A DNA stretch of 49,513 nucleotides from a virus, in IMG/VR virus record IMGVR_UViG_3300010939_000123, positions 1 to 49,513 of that record. One strand, written 5' to 3'. Below the pieces are notes generated by a model that saw nothing but the letters and a program-made list of their open reading frames with translations, was not told where the DNA came from and ran no database searches. Both the position numbers and the translations under genes were made by a program. This document shows, one piece after another, positions 13,648 through 20,645 of the stretch (its first letter is position 1; each line of letters begins with the position of its first letter).

Positions 13648-15814
13648 TGAAGCACACTAAGGCGATGAAGAAGCTGGTAAGCGCCAGGGTGGCTTTAGTT
13701 TTAGACTCACCTTTCTTCGGAAGCCTGTCGCTGAGGCTGAATATGCGGGAGGATTTGTCCTGCCCTACCATGTATACGGACGGGTCGATCATTGGGTACA
13801 ACCCCGATGTTGTGGAAAAATGGTCGCCTGCAGAGATTCAGGGCGTGCTCTGCCACGAGATATTACACGTTGCCAGCGGACATGTGTGGCGAAGAGATTG
13901 TCGGGACATGAAAAAATGGAATATGGCATGTGTAAAGCCTGGAACGATCATACCTGGAGATTACGAGACTATAGACACGCTGAATACAGCAAGATGTATG
14001 TTGTCCCATTTAAAATGAAGTCAATTAAAAACAAGACATGGGGGACCGGAAAAAAGATCTTTGGTGAGCCAGTGTGGGTTGCAGCGAAAGACATTGGAAG
14101 GTTTCACATGATGGTAATTCCGAAGTTAAAAGGGCGGTTCGATATCACAGAGTTACCACTGACCGGGTTTATAAAGAAAGTAGTAGATAGGACTGGTAGA
14201 AACCAAGGCATGGCACACAATGCCCGCATTAAGACGTTGCCGTTAAATACAGAGACCGCTTGGATGATGGGCGTCTATGTGGCCGAGGGTTCTGCTGGTA
14301 GTTACGATAAAAACTTCAAGTTCTCACTTGGTAGAGACAAGGACGAGGCCGTCAGGGACAGACTGGTAGAGCTATTCCGTAACCTCGGATATTCCCCCGG
14401 CGTGGTCGAAACTGATTGTGATTCGCGTATAAGCGTAATCATACCTAGTTCAATACTTATGCGTGCATTTAAGCAATGGTTCGGTAGAGGAGCTCACAAC
14501 AAGAAGATTCCAGATTGGATTCTTCTGCATAATGACGAGGAGATTATAAGATCGTTTCTATGGGGATATCTCGCTGGAGATGGATGTGTTTACAACAACA
14601 AGAGTGACTCTATTTCTTTTGACACGGTAAGCGAGAAACTCGCACTTCAGGTCCAGATCATGATTGCAAGGTTCGCAGGAATGGTGACCTTCCAGAAGAA
14701 ACTTCAGCCTGAGAGGGCCATCAGAGGCCAAAAGTTATGTCCTAGCTGGATTTTCAAGATGCAGTCTAGGAATCGCAGGGTTTTAGAGTTTCTTGGCGTG
14801 ACAAGCCGCTCCAATGACAGACGTGTGTTTGCTCATGACATGGGGGGCTGTTGGCTTGTACGTGTACGTAATGTCAAAGCCGTGCCTTACGAAGGGATGG
14901 TCTACAATGTGGAAACAGAAGACCACTCCTATTTGGTTGGAAATTCCGTGGTTCACAACTGCGACTACGCAATCAACCCCATTATTATCGATGCCGACAT
15001 GGTCCTCCCTAAAGGAACACTCATGGACTCAAAATACAAAGGCCTGCCTGCCGAGAGAATATACACCATGCTTCCGGACGATACGGAAGGTGAAAAGGAC
15101 AACAATAAGGACGGCTCATCTCCTGCAGAAGGAGATTTCGGTCCCGGGTCGGTACGAGACAACCCCGGGTCTGAAGAAAAAATAACTCAATCTCGATGCG
15201 ATTGGGTTGTCGCGGTAAGACAGGCCGCTCAATCCGCAAAGGCCATGGGGAAACTTCCGGGATCCCTTGAAGGCATGGTACAGGAGATGTTAAGACCCAA
15301 AGGTGACTGGCGCGCGCTCTTGAGGCGGTTTGTTCAGGAGACGGCCAGAGCGGACTATTCGTGGAAGATCCCGAACCGGCGCTATGTCGCGGCCGGACTT
15401 TACCTTCCAAGCCTACGCTCGGAACAGATGCCCCCGATCGTGGTCGCGGTAGACAGCTCTGGGTCTATTATCCAAGGAGAGATGGACCGATTTGCTTCCG
15501 AGATCAACGCCATCGTCCGTGAAACACGGCCTGAGACAACCCATGTGGTCTATTGCGATTCCAGGATCCAAAATAATGAGGAGTTCCTTCCCAACGAAGA
15601 CATTGTCCTGAAACCAAAAGGAGGTGGGGGAACTGCGTTTTCTCCGGTCTTTTCCTGGGTCGACAAAGAAGGCATCGAACCTGCGTGCCTGATCTATTTG
15701 ACTGACGGTTATGGGCAGTTTGAAGGTGTACCACCAGATTATCCTGTTCTGTGGGCACTGACATCAGATATAAAACCACCTTTTGGTGAATTTGTAAATA
15801 TAAATGAGACCTGA
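13647..15814 (+). CDS. VWA-domain / metallopeptidase-like protein interrupted by an intein; frame broken
   Basis: N-extein: 94 aa with HEILH at residues 70-74 (zinc peptidase-like motif). C-extein: 284 aa with CDYAINPIIIDADMVLP, a VWA domain with MIDAS VAVDSSGSI, and YLTDGYG. This is the DUF2201-type architecture (metallopeptidase-like plus VWA), the usual partner of MoxR ATPases. Joined exteins give about 378 aa. An intein (13929-14959) sits between WNMA and CDYAINP. As sequenced, the N-terminal frame stops at TGA 14016-14018 and the rest is in the -1 frame, so a full product needs a frameshift, or the gene is dead, or a base is missing from the sequence. ATG 13647 has GGGAG 7 nt upstream. 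Confidence 0.8.
13929..14959 (+). other. intein with LAGLIDADG-type homing endonuclease
   Basis: It begins at Cys (CVKPGTIIPGDYETIDTLN, a block-A-like start) and ends YLVGNSVVHN before Cys of the C-extein: a canonical Cys1, His-Asn end and Cys+1. WMMGVYVAEGSAG and FLWGYLAGDGCVYN are the two dodecapeptide motifs of DOD homing endonucleases. The length of 1031 nt is one short of 344 codons. The frame changes near 14009-14018, at T_TTA_AAA followed by TGA. Block B (TxxH) is not evident in the N-terminal splicing part, so a small deletion there is possible. It inserts at the conserved xACDYAINP site beside the active-site region. Confidence 0.85.
14009..14018 (+). other. slippery heptamer T_TTA_AAA before TGA
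   Basis: In the zero frame the codons are CAT TTA AAA TGA. The heptamer TTTAAAA has X_XXY_YYZ form, and a -1 slip would continue MKSIKNKTWG, the frame of the rest of the intein. No clear downstream pseudoknot was found. This could be chance at an indel. Confidence 0.4.
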
Positions 15815-15816
15815 AA

Positions 15817-16263
15817 ATGGGAACATTCATTGAGTTAACCGGGAAAACTTTCAATAGGCTGTTGGTGCTTCAATTATAACATAAGACATCTCCGGGAAAG
15901 TACTTCTGGGCGTGTCTATGTAATTGTGGAATCAGTGCGTGGTTGAAGGAATGCGCCTACGATCAGGAAACACGAAGTCTTGTGGATGCCGTAAGGCTGA
16001 GACTCGACAGGAACTACACCGTAAAACGTATAAACGGCGACTATTCACCTCATAATTGTAGGTGGGCAACGCTGGAACAACAGTCTAGAAACAAACGCAG
16101 TAACAGATTAATAACGTGGCGGGGATACACGAGAATTCTGACAGACTGGGCAGATATGCTAGGCAAACAAGCGTCATGGTTACATAAAAGACTATCCAAA
16201 TATTCGTTGGACAAAGCAATGTCCCCTTTCGATCAGATTATAAACTCAGATAGGGAAAATTAG
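15817..16263 (+). pseudogene. degraded HNH homing endonuclease
   Basis: One frame from ATG 15817 reads MGTFIELTGKTFNRLLVLQL, an in-frame TAA (15877-15879), then KYFWACLCNCG, WLKECAYDQ, KRINGDYSPHNCRWATLEQQ and RLITWRGYTRILTDWADMLG. These are the N-terminal LTGxxFxRL, the WxCxCxCG knuckle, the xNGNYSPxNCRWAT core and the DNA-binding tail of phage HNH endonucleases. The central W..M..RC..YGGRGI part is missing. With the stop and deletion it is inactive. Confidence 0.75.
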
Positions 16264-16286
16264 GAGTCTTAATGTTAATAAAATGT

Positions 16287-16407
16287 CAACGTAGGTCGTT
16301 GTGTCGAAAGACGGTGCGCCGTGATCGGCGCAGGGAGCAAGGACGGTATTCATCTATCTTCGGATCATGGCCCCTAACCTATGGTGAGGTGCCCTGACGC
16401 TACGTTG
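16287..16407 (+). ncRNA. second msr-like module (possible duplicate or relic retron RNA)
   Basis: Hairpin TGCGCC-GTGATC-GGCGCA (16315-16332) has the same loop and following GGGA as the msr hairpin at 16576-16593 (TGTGCT-GTGATC-GGCACA); the stems differ by paired changes. Upstream, ACGTAGGTC-TTG-TCG resembles ACGTAATAGGTCTTTTCG of the retron RNA. CAACGTAG (16287-16294) pairs with CTACGTTG (16400-16407), a possible short a1/a2. A competing pair TGTGTCGA/TCGACACA (16300-16307/16457-16464) also exists. No long msd hairpin is seen, so it may be a relic. Confidence 0.5.
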
Positions 16408-16490
16408 CAACACAGATGAAGTAGGTCAAGACGCCATATAAGCGTGTGTTCTGATATCGACACAGAGTGAGACAGTATTGAGCACCAGGT

Positions 16491-16509
16491 TTTTATCAAG
16501 GGGATAAAA
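16491..16509 (+). other. stem-loop upstream of retron RNA
   Basis: TTTTATC/GATAAAA, 7 bp with a 5-nt loop, 28 nt before a1. It may be part of the promoter or an insulating structure. A weak TTGAGC...GATAAA promoter-like pair (16478-16508) overlaps it. Confidence 0.3.
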
Positions 16510-16537
16510 GGGCTACGGCATCCAACAACAGAACCAT

Positions 16538-16736
16538 CTCACGTAATAGGTCTTTTCGCAGTTCAATCTGCGATGTGTGCTGTGATCGGCACAGGGAAAA
16601 AAGATATCCATACCGAAGAATCGGGTAGATTCCAAAAAAGTCCCCCCTTGCTTGGTAAAAAGGGGGGAAAAAAAAAGATGTTTTACCAAACAAGCTAGAC
16701 TTTTTATGGAAGCTACAAAAGAAGCTATTACGTGAG
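16538..16736 (+). ncRNA. retron msr-msd non-coding RNA
   Basis: a1 CTCACGTAATAG (16538-16549) is perfectly complementary to a2 CTATTACGTGAG (16725-16736). After a1 comes G-rich TAGGTC (candidate branching G at 16549/16550), then msr hairpins TCGCA/TGCGA (16556-16573) and TGTGCT/GGCACA (16576-16593), and a small stem 16611-16627. The msd forms one long hairpin: 17 pairs between 16625-16642 and 16698-16716 (one mismatch, one bulged A), a small internal loop, and 13 pairs between 16647-16660 and 16681-16694, with a 20-nt loop. This is the standard retron layout directly before its RT. The a2 end overlaps the GTG upstream of the RT start. Confidence 0.85.
16641..16668 (+). other. alternative C6/G6 hairpin within msd
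   Basis: TCCCCCCTT/AAGGGGGGA, 9 bp with a 10-nt loop. It is mutually exclusive with the upper half of the long msd hairpin and could form in the RNA or in the cDNA. Confidence 0.5.
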
Positions 16737-16758
16737 TTTTATAAACAGGGAGGAAGTG

Positions 16759-17574
16759 ATGTACCACGTCTTTAAGATACCGAAACGGGACGGATCCATG
16801 CGGACCATTGAAGCGCCTGACGATAAACTTAAGGTCAAACAAAGGAAGACCCTGAAGGTCCTTCATAAGACCTTCAGGGTCTCGCCCTTCGCCCATGCCT
16901 TCCAACCCTACAAGAACACCGTGACCTGTGCACTCTCTCATGTGGGGAAGCGATGGGTGGGATGCATCGACATTAAAGATTTCTTCCCGTCGATAAAGCT
17001 GATTATGTTTAACCGTCATGTTCATGCAGAACCATTCCAATCCCCATTAGATTACCTTTTTTGCTTCCACAACTTTAAGGACAGAAAGGGAGAAAGGCTC
17101 CCCCAGGGCGCACCCACCTCCCCGTTTCTGTCAAATGCCTACCTCTTCAAGCTGGATTGGAGGATGGCGTGGATGTCCTATAACAGAGGCGTGACCTATT
17201 CCCGTTACGCCGACGACCTCATCTTCTCCGGAGACTCGGCCTCAAACATCAGGGCCATGTTCAAGATTGCACAAGTCATTCTAGAAAAAGATTACTTCCT
17301 GACGATCAACCACAAGAAGACGAAGATGATGCATCGCCGGCATAGGCAACTTGTCTGTGGTGTCGTCGTCAATGAAAAGATCAATCTTCCACGGAAGTGG
17401 CGCAAGAACTTAAGGGCGGAGGTTTTTCAGAAAAAACGCACGGGGTTTGTTCCGGAAGAAACGGCGGGAAGGCTTGCCTACCTGAATATGGTCGTCGGTC
17501 ACAAGAAGACATCTTTCTCAAGCATCCATATGTGCAACAGCATCGTATTCAAAAGGAAGCTGGCCGGGAAGTGA
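16759..17574 (+). CDS. retron-type reverse transcriptase
   Basis: 271 aa from ATG 16759, chosen over GTG 16732 because GGGAGG lies 5 nt upstream. YHVFKIPKRDGSMRTIEAP, DIKDFFPSI (catalytic Asp), QGAPTSPFLSNAY (116-128), YSRYADDLIFSG (YADD 150-153) and KINLPRKWRKNLRAEVF are retron RT blocks. Two retron signatures deviate: NAxxH reads CALSH (57-61) and VTG reads VCG (199-201). The usual N-terminal helical extension is absent. It copies part of the upstream ncRNA into branched msDNA. Group II intron and DGR RTs are excluded: no maturase domain X, and QG rather than the DGR motif. It is followed by overlapping small ORF and recombinase genes. Confidence 0.9.
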   Translation: MYHVFKIPKRDGSMRTIEAPDDKLKVKQRKTLKVLHKTFRVSPFAHAFQPYKNTVTCALSHVGKRWVGCIDIKDFFPSIKLIMFNRHVHAEPFQSPLDYLFCFHNFKDRKGERLPQGAPTSPFLSNAYLFKLDWRMAWMSYNRGVTYSRYADDLIFSGDSASNIRAMFKIAQVILEKDYFLTINHKKTKMMHRRHRQLVCGVVVNEKINLPRKWRKNLRAEVFQKKRTGFVPEETAGRLAYLNMVVGHKKTSFSSIHMCNSIVFKRKLAGK

Positions 17575-17575
17575 G

Positions 17576-17692
17576 ATGACGGAAAACCAAATGATTATCT
17601 TGAAGATAATTCCCTCTGACCGTAGTTTGCGGGGAAAACCATTCTTCATTAATCTATGGAACCAGCGGGATTCAAGTGAGGTAAAACCATGA
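17576..17692 (+). CDS. 38-aa protein between RT and recombinase
   Basis: ATG 17576 is 1 nt after the RT stop with GGGAAG upstream; its TGA overlaps the recombinase ATG (CCATGA). It begins MTENQMIILKIIPSDRSLRG and continues KPFFINLWNQRDSSE. Its length and overlaps suggest a coupling peptide or a small partner. Function unknown. Confidence 0.55.
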   Translation: MTENQMIILKIIPSDRSLRGKPFFINLWNQRDSSEVKP

Positions 17693-18651
17693 CACCGGAA
17701 GAAGAAAGACAGCAACAAGCCGTGCACCGGACGTTGATGCTGGCCATTCTTAATAAGTTGACTTCCCTGGAAAACAAGATGGATGGACCACAGGCTGACC
17801 TGTCCATTGGTGAGGCGGTCGAAGGGTTCAGGGCCTATCTGGATAAAGAGACAAAGCGTCCGGAGAACTATAACTATATCCTCGGTAAATTCTTAAACCA
17901 CTTCACTTCAGAACGCAACATCTGCGGCATCAACGCAGAAGAGATCGAGGGCTTTCTCATGCACCACTGGTCTTCGAAGAACACCCTAAAGCATAGGCTT
18001 ATTCAGCTCAACGGGCTGTTCAAGTGGTCGGTCCTTCACCAACGCAGGCGCAACCTCCCGATCTTCAGTAACCCGTGCGAGCTCATCAGGTTCAAAGGGA
18101 CCCGAGCTAAATCCCCTCAATATGTGCCTCAGCACTCCCTCTCAGGCATCTTTAGGGCCGCACCCGACCGGGACATCCTGATATTCAGCATCCTCCTGTC
18201 ATCGGGCTTGCGTGTCTCTGAGATGCTTAAATTAAGACTCTGTGATATCAACGGCCGCGTCCTCACGCTTCACGACCCAAAGTCAGGGCAAGATATAGAA
18301 TACGCCGTGATCCCACAGCGCGTCTCGGACAAACTTAAAAGGTATGGGATGGTGTGCTGTGAATCACACCATGAAAGGATATTCAAGATATCTCGCCAAG
18401 GGGTAGGGAACATCGTCTACAGGTGGTCGCGTGCGTCCAACCTATCCCTCTCCGTCCACGCCCTTAGAAAGTGGTGTGCCACCTTTTGGAACCGGGCCGG
18501 TGATCAAGAGATGGAGGCGTTTGTACTGAGACACCATCCTGGATTAAGGGAGCGTTACGTGGCGACACTTGATACGGATGAGGCAATGGAAAGGCAGGAT
18601 AAACACTTAACTCCACTATTTGAGAAAGGGGGTGAACTTTGCGGGAAGTAG
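17689..18651 (+). CDS. tyrosine recombinase / integrase
   Basis: 320 aa. A SAM-like core-binding domain (about 40-130) precedes the catalytic domain. Visible residues are R175 in SSGLRVSEM, K198 in DPKSGQ, H257 and R260 in VHALRKW, H282/H283 in RHHPGL and Tyr290 in RERYVATL, a complete R-K-H-R-H-Y set. It would cut and rejoin DNA for phage integration/excision or dimer resolution. It is the only recombinase candidate for this phage in the window, and it is translationally coupled to the retron genes. No attachment site was identified. Confidence 0.85.
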   Translation: MTPEEERQQQAVHRTLMLAILNKLTSLENKMDGPQADLSIGEAVEGFRAYLDKETKRPENYNYILGKFLNHFTSERNICGINAEEIEGFLMHHWSSKNTLKHRLIQLNGLFKWSVLHQRRRNLPIFSNPCELIRFKGTRAKSPQYVPQHSLSGIFRAAPDRDILIFSILLSSGLRVSEMLKLRLCDINGRVLTLHDPKSGQDIEYAVIPQRVSDKLKRYGMVCCESHHERIFKISRQGVGNIVYRWSRASNLSLSVHALRKWCATFWNRAGDQEMEAFVLRHHPGLRERYVATLDTDEAMERQDKHLTPLFEKGGELCGK

Positions 18652-18737
18652 GGGAGTTTGTTGGGGGGATCTTCTGGATCCTGGGGGTGGGCTGGATAAT
18701 CTTAAGTGTTCTCATGTATATTTACCGAGATTTGTGA
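18639..18737 (+). CDS. 32-aa single-TM membrane peptide, TTG start
   Basis: TTG 18639 follows GGGGGTGA, giving MREVGEFVGGIFWILGVGWI then ILSVLMYIYRDL: one hydrophobic helix with charged ends. It overlaps the recombinase end by 13 nt. Tiny membrane peptides can be toxins, lysis regulators or retron effectors; none is demonstrated. It ends 17 bp from the convergent late operon. Confidence 0.5.
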   Translation: MREVGEFVGGIFWILGVGWIILSVLMYIYRDL

Positions 18738-18754
18738 GATCTCATAAATGACAT

Positions 18755-19027
18755 TCATTCCGATGCGTTTATTCCTTGGATCGTCACCATGGCACGTTCT
18801 ATTTCAGTCTCAAGATTGAAGACGTGACCGAACAACGATTTCATGTCGGTGTTGGAAGCACAGACCTTGGCGTCCGGATGGTTGGGGGAGACAAAGGAAA
18901 CAGGCGGTCTCTCGGGGACGACGGGGACCGGCCAGTTAATCCTTTTTGTCTTTCCCCCGCACCCCGTTCCATAGCCGAGATAGAGCACCAGGACTATCAG
19001 CATGATCCAATTTCTTTTTCTTCTCAC
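18755..19027 (-). CDS. outer-membrane spanin lipoprotein (Rz1-like)
   Basis: 90 aa: basic N-terminus MRRKRNWIML, hydrophobic stretch, and a Cys in GYGTGC (residue 23) as probable lipidation site, followed by proline-rich PVPVVPERPPV. Its start lies inside the i-spanin gene in another frame, the classic overlapped Rz/Rz1 arrangement. It fuses outer and inner membranes at lysis with its partner. The -3 residue of the lipobox is unusual (Gly). Confidence 0.7.
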   Translation of the reverse strand: MRRKRNWIMLIVLVLYLGYGTGCGGKTKRINWPVPVVPERPPVSFVSPNHPDAKVCASNTDMKSLFGHVFNLETEIERAMVTIQGINASE

Positions 19028-19202
19028 GGCTTGCCTCCTCTATCTTCTTGTGCTTGTCCATGATCCGGATAAGGGCACGCAACTCCTTGACCTCGTTTAC
19101 CCTTTGGGCCAGTTTCTTTTTCTTGCGGTTGTAAGCAGCGAAGAAGAATATCCCGATGATCCACTTCCACGACCTGACAAGAAATTCCACCACGAAGCTC
19201 AC
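18936..19202 (-). CDS. inner-membrane spanin (Rz-like)
   Basis: 88 aa. N-terminal TM helix (FLVRSWKWIIGIFFFAAY) then a Lys-rich periplasmic helix (KKKKLAQRVNEVKELRALIR) with heptad character. The start overlaps the holin-like gene stop (ATGA) and the o-spanin gene begins within it. Role: inner half of the spanin complex. Confidence 0.7.
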   Translation of the reverse strand: MSFVVEFLVRSWKWIIGIFFFAAYNRKKKKLAQRVNEVKELRALIRIMDKHKKIEEASREKKKKLDHADSPGALSRLWNGVRGKDKKD

Positions 19203-19411
19203 GGGTTTATTTTCTTTAGCTGATCGGCGACCGCAAGGAGAGCCTCAGCACTTGCTCTTGCTCCCTTTTCAATCTTATGTGCGATTCCAACACCCATCAT
19301 TGGAACGCCAAATCCAACAGCGGTGATTGCTATTTCCGTCATGCCTAAGAAGAAGGCAACTGTCCCGCCTAAAACAGAGGCGAACCCTAACCAGGTTTTC
19401 CAACCCTTCAT
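19199..19411 (-). CDS. holin-like small membrane protein
   Basis: 70 aa. MKGWKTWLGFASVLGGTVAF, then GMTEIAITAVGFGVPMMGVG gives two hydrophobic segments, followed by an amphipathic helix KGARASAEALLAVADQLK. Lies between endolysin and spanins, so a holin role is likely. AAAGGAGGAAAC precedes ATG. Confidence 0.6.
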   Translation of the reverse strand: MKGWKTWLGFASVLGGTVAFFLGMTEIAITAVGFGVPMMGVGIAHKIEKGARASAEALLAVADQLKKINP

Positions 19412-19446
19412 GGTGTTTCCTCCTTTGTTAAAATTAACTTCTCAGC

Positions 19447-19869
19447 CTACCGATAAGGCGCATACCTTTCCCCGTTATAGGAAAGGCATTGCATGTTCTT
19501 CCCATTAAGTCTTGGCAAGCTGATATGAATCCATTTCCGATCTCCAACGCTTTCAAAAATGGCCTGACCGAATGTGAGGGTGTCAATAATCCATTCGTAG
19601 ACATCGACGGTTTCTGCTTTTATGGGAATCACATCCAATGCCTCGCCCCTGCAGTGTTGAGAGGTTGTTGCCCCCCCCACGGCCATATTTAGATGAGGCG
19701 AACGGTAGCCGGAGGTGATCCTGATCGGCCCCCATCGATCCCGCGTGGGCTGGAACAGGTATTGGGCCAGGTAAAATAGCCGAATTTCGTGATCCATCCC
19801 CGGAGTGTTGTCAAATCCAGCCTGTGTAATAATCGCCTCGTCAAGCGTGAGATTCTTTGATAGATTCAT
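19447..19869 (-). CDS. M15-family peptidase (endolysin)
   Basis: 140 aa. SGYRSPHLN, then TSQHCRGEALDV (HxxGxAxD zinc motif) and WIHISL (third His) match the M15A/M15_3 peptidases that cut peptidoglycan stem peptides. The N-terminal LSKNLTLDEAIITQAG block is typical of the same proteins in phages. It heads the right-hand lysis cassette. It is distinct from the shorter M15 protein at 2525-2842. Confidence 0.85.
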   Translation of the reverse strand: MNLSKNLTLDEAIITQAGFDNTPGMDHEIRLFYLAQYLFQPTRDRWGPIRITSGYRSPHLNMAVGGATTSQHCRGEALDVIPIKAETVDVYEWIIDTLTFGQAIFESVGDRKWIHISLPRLNGKNMQCLSYNGERYAPYR

Positions 19870-19972
19870 TCAGCACTCCCTCCATATGCCATAACTGACG
19901 CTGAACGGCCTCCTCTCTGAGTTCCAGAATCTTCAATTCCTGAAAATTGTCCTGCCGGTCCTGCTTGTCCAT
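19841..19972 (-). CDS. 43-aa coiled-coil protein
   Basis: MDKQDRQDNFQELKILELRE, then EAVQRQLWHMEGVLNESIKE. ATG 19972 follows TTGAGG. It overlaps the endolysin start by 29 nt in another frame. An alternative frame from ATG near 20009 with AGGAG upstream overlaps it, but its composition is less protein-like. Possibly a lysis or tail accessory. Confidence 0.45.
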   Translation of the reverse strand: MDKQDRQDNFQELKILELREEAVQRQLWHMEGVLNESIKESHA

Positions 19973-20027
19973 GATCCTCAAGGTCCATGATGCCTTTTAG
20001 AATGTCCATAGGACTTCTCCTCTGCTC

Positions 20028-20366
20028 CTACAGCTTTGGCCCAACCGGGATGATAAAAGGTTCTAGTTGGGAGATGATCTTACCCCCGGAATCAGTGATA
20101 ACAGCACGTGCGTGCATATTCCCCTGCCCAGGGAGTTCCACTCCGAGAAAGACATATTTAGCAATGCCATTTGTGGGCGCACCCACAATGGTCATCGTCT
20201 GTTCCGTAACTCCAAGAACGACAACGGCATCTTTCAAAATCTTAAATCGGAGCTTTACCGTCGCTCCCGTCAGGTCGATGATCGTTTGTGCGGCATCGTT
20301 CTCTTTGCAGGTCACCTCAAGCTCAGACCCCGTATCGCCTTCAACCAACTCATTTTTATCTGACAC
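20028..20366 (-). CDS. BppU-N-like baseplate/tail protein
   Basis: 112 aa from GTG 20366 (GGAG 6 nt upstream). LVEGDTGSELEVTCKEND, then IIDLTGATVKLRFKI and NGIAKYVFLGVELPGQGNMH, fits the N-terminal domain of phage baseplate upper proteins (BppU-N): EGDT...DLTGATV...Y..R. Such domains attach fibres to the tail. A related small protein occurs at 48112-48492. Confidence 0.6.
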   Translation of the reverse strand: MSDKNELVEGDTGSELEVTCKENDAAQTIIDLTGATVKLRFKILKDAVVVLGVTEQTMTIVGAPTNGIAKYVFLGVELPGQGNMHARAVITDSGGKIISQLEPFIIPVGPKL

Positions 20367-20486
20367 AGAGAACTCCTGCCTACGAACAAAAAACGCCCGT
20401 AATCCCCTCCTCAGCCATGCAATGGCAATGAAGAATTGACCCGGGCGTCGCAATGCGGTGATCCCGTTTCTTTTTAAAAAATCATA

Positions 20487-20645
20487 CTAAAACAGGGCAT
20501 CTTTGTCTATCTTCTTCCCAAACAAAGCCGTCTCTTTTCTGGACTTCGCAAACAACCCGTCCCTGATCATCGTCTTGGAAAACACGGCCTGCTTAGAGGC
20601 CTTCTTCGTAAAAACAGCCGTTAATTTTATTGTGTTCACCCCCAT
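20487..20645 (-). CDS. 52-aa protein made of decapeptide repeats
   Basis: After MGVNTIKLTAV come four 10-residue units: FTKKASKQAV, FSKTMIRDGL, FAKSRKETAL, FGKKIDKDAL, then a final F. Each has F at position 1, K at 3 and V/L at 10. Its ATG overlaps the TGA of the preceding 38-aa gene (TGATG). Family unknown; a basic structural or virion-associated peptide is possible. Confidence 0.6.
   Translation of the reverse strand: MGVNTIKLTAVFTKKASKQAVFSKTMIRDGLFAKSRKETALFGKKIDKDALF

Noticed and set aside
13820-14010. Start of the 664-aa frame at 13820 as a gene start
   Set aside because: Its first 60 codons are the shadow of the HEILH-containing frame; the real gene begins at 13647.
16759-17574. Diversity-generating retroelement RT
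   Set aside because: The RT has QGAPTSP rather than the DGR motif, and I saw no adenine-mutated template/variable pair near it; a retron RNA is present instead.
16261-17574. Group II intron
   Set aside because: There is no maturase domain X or endonuclease domain, the protein is too short, and no domain V-like hairpin was seen.
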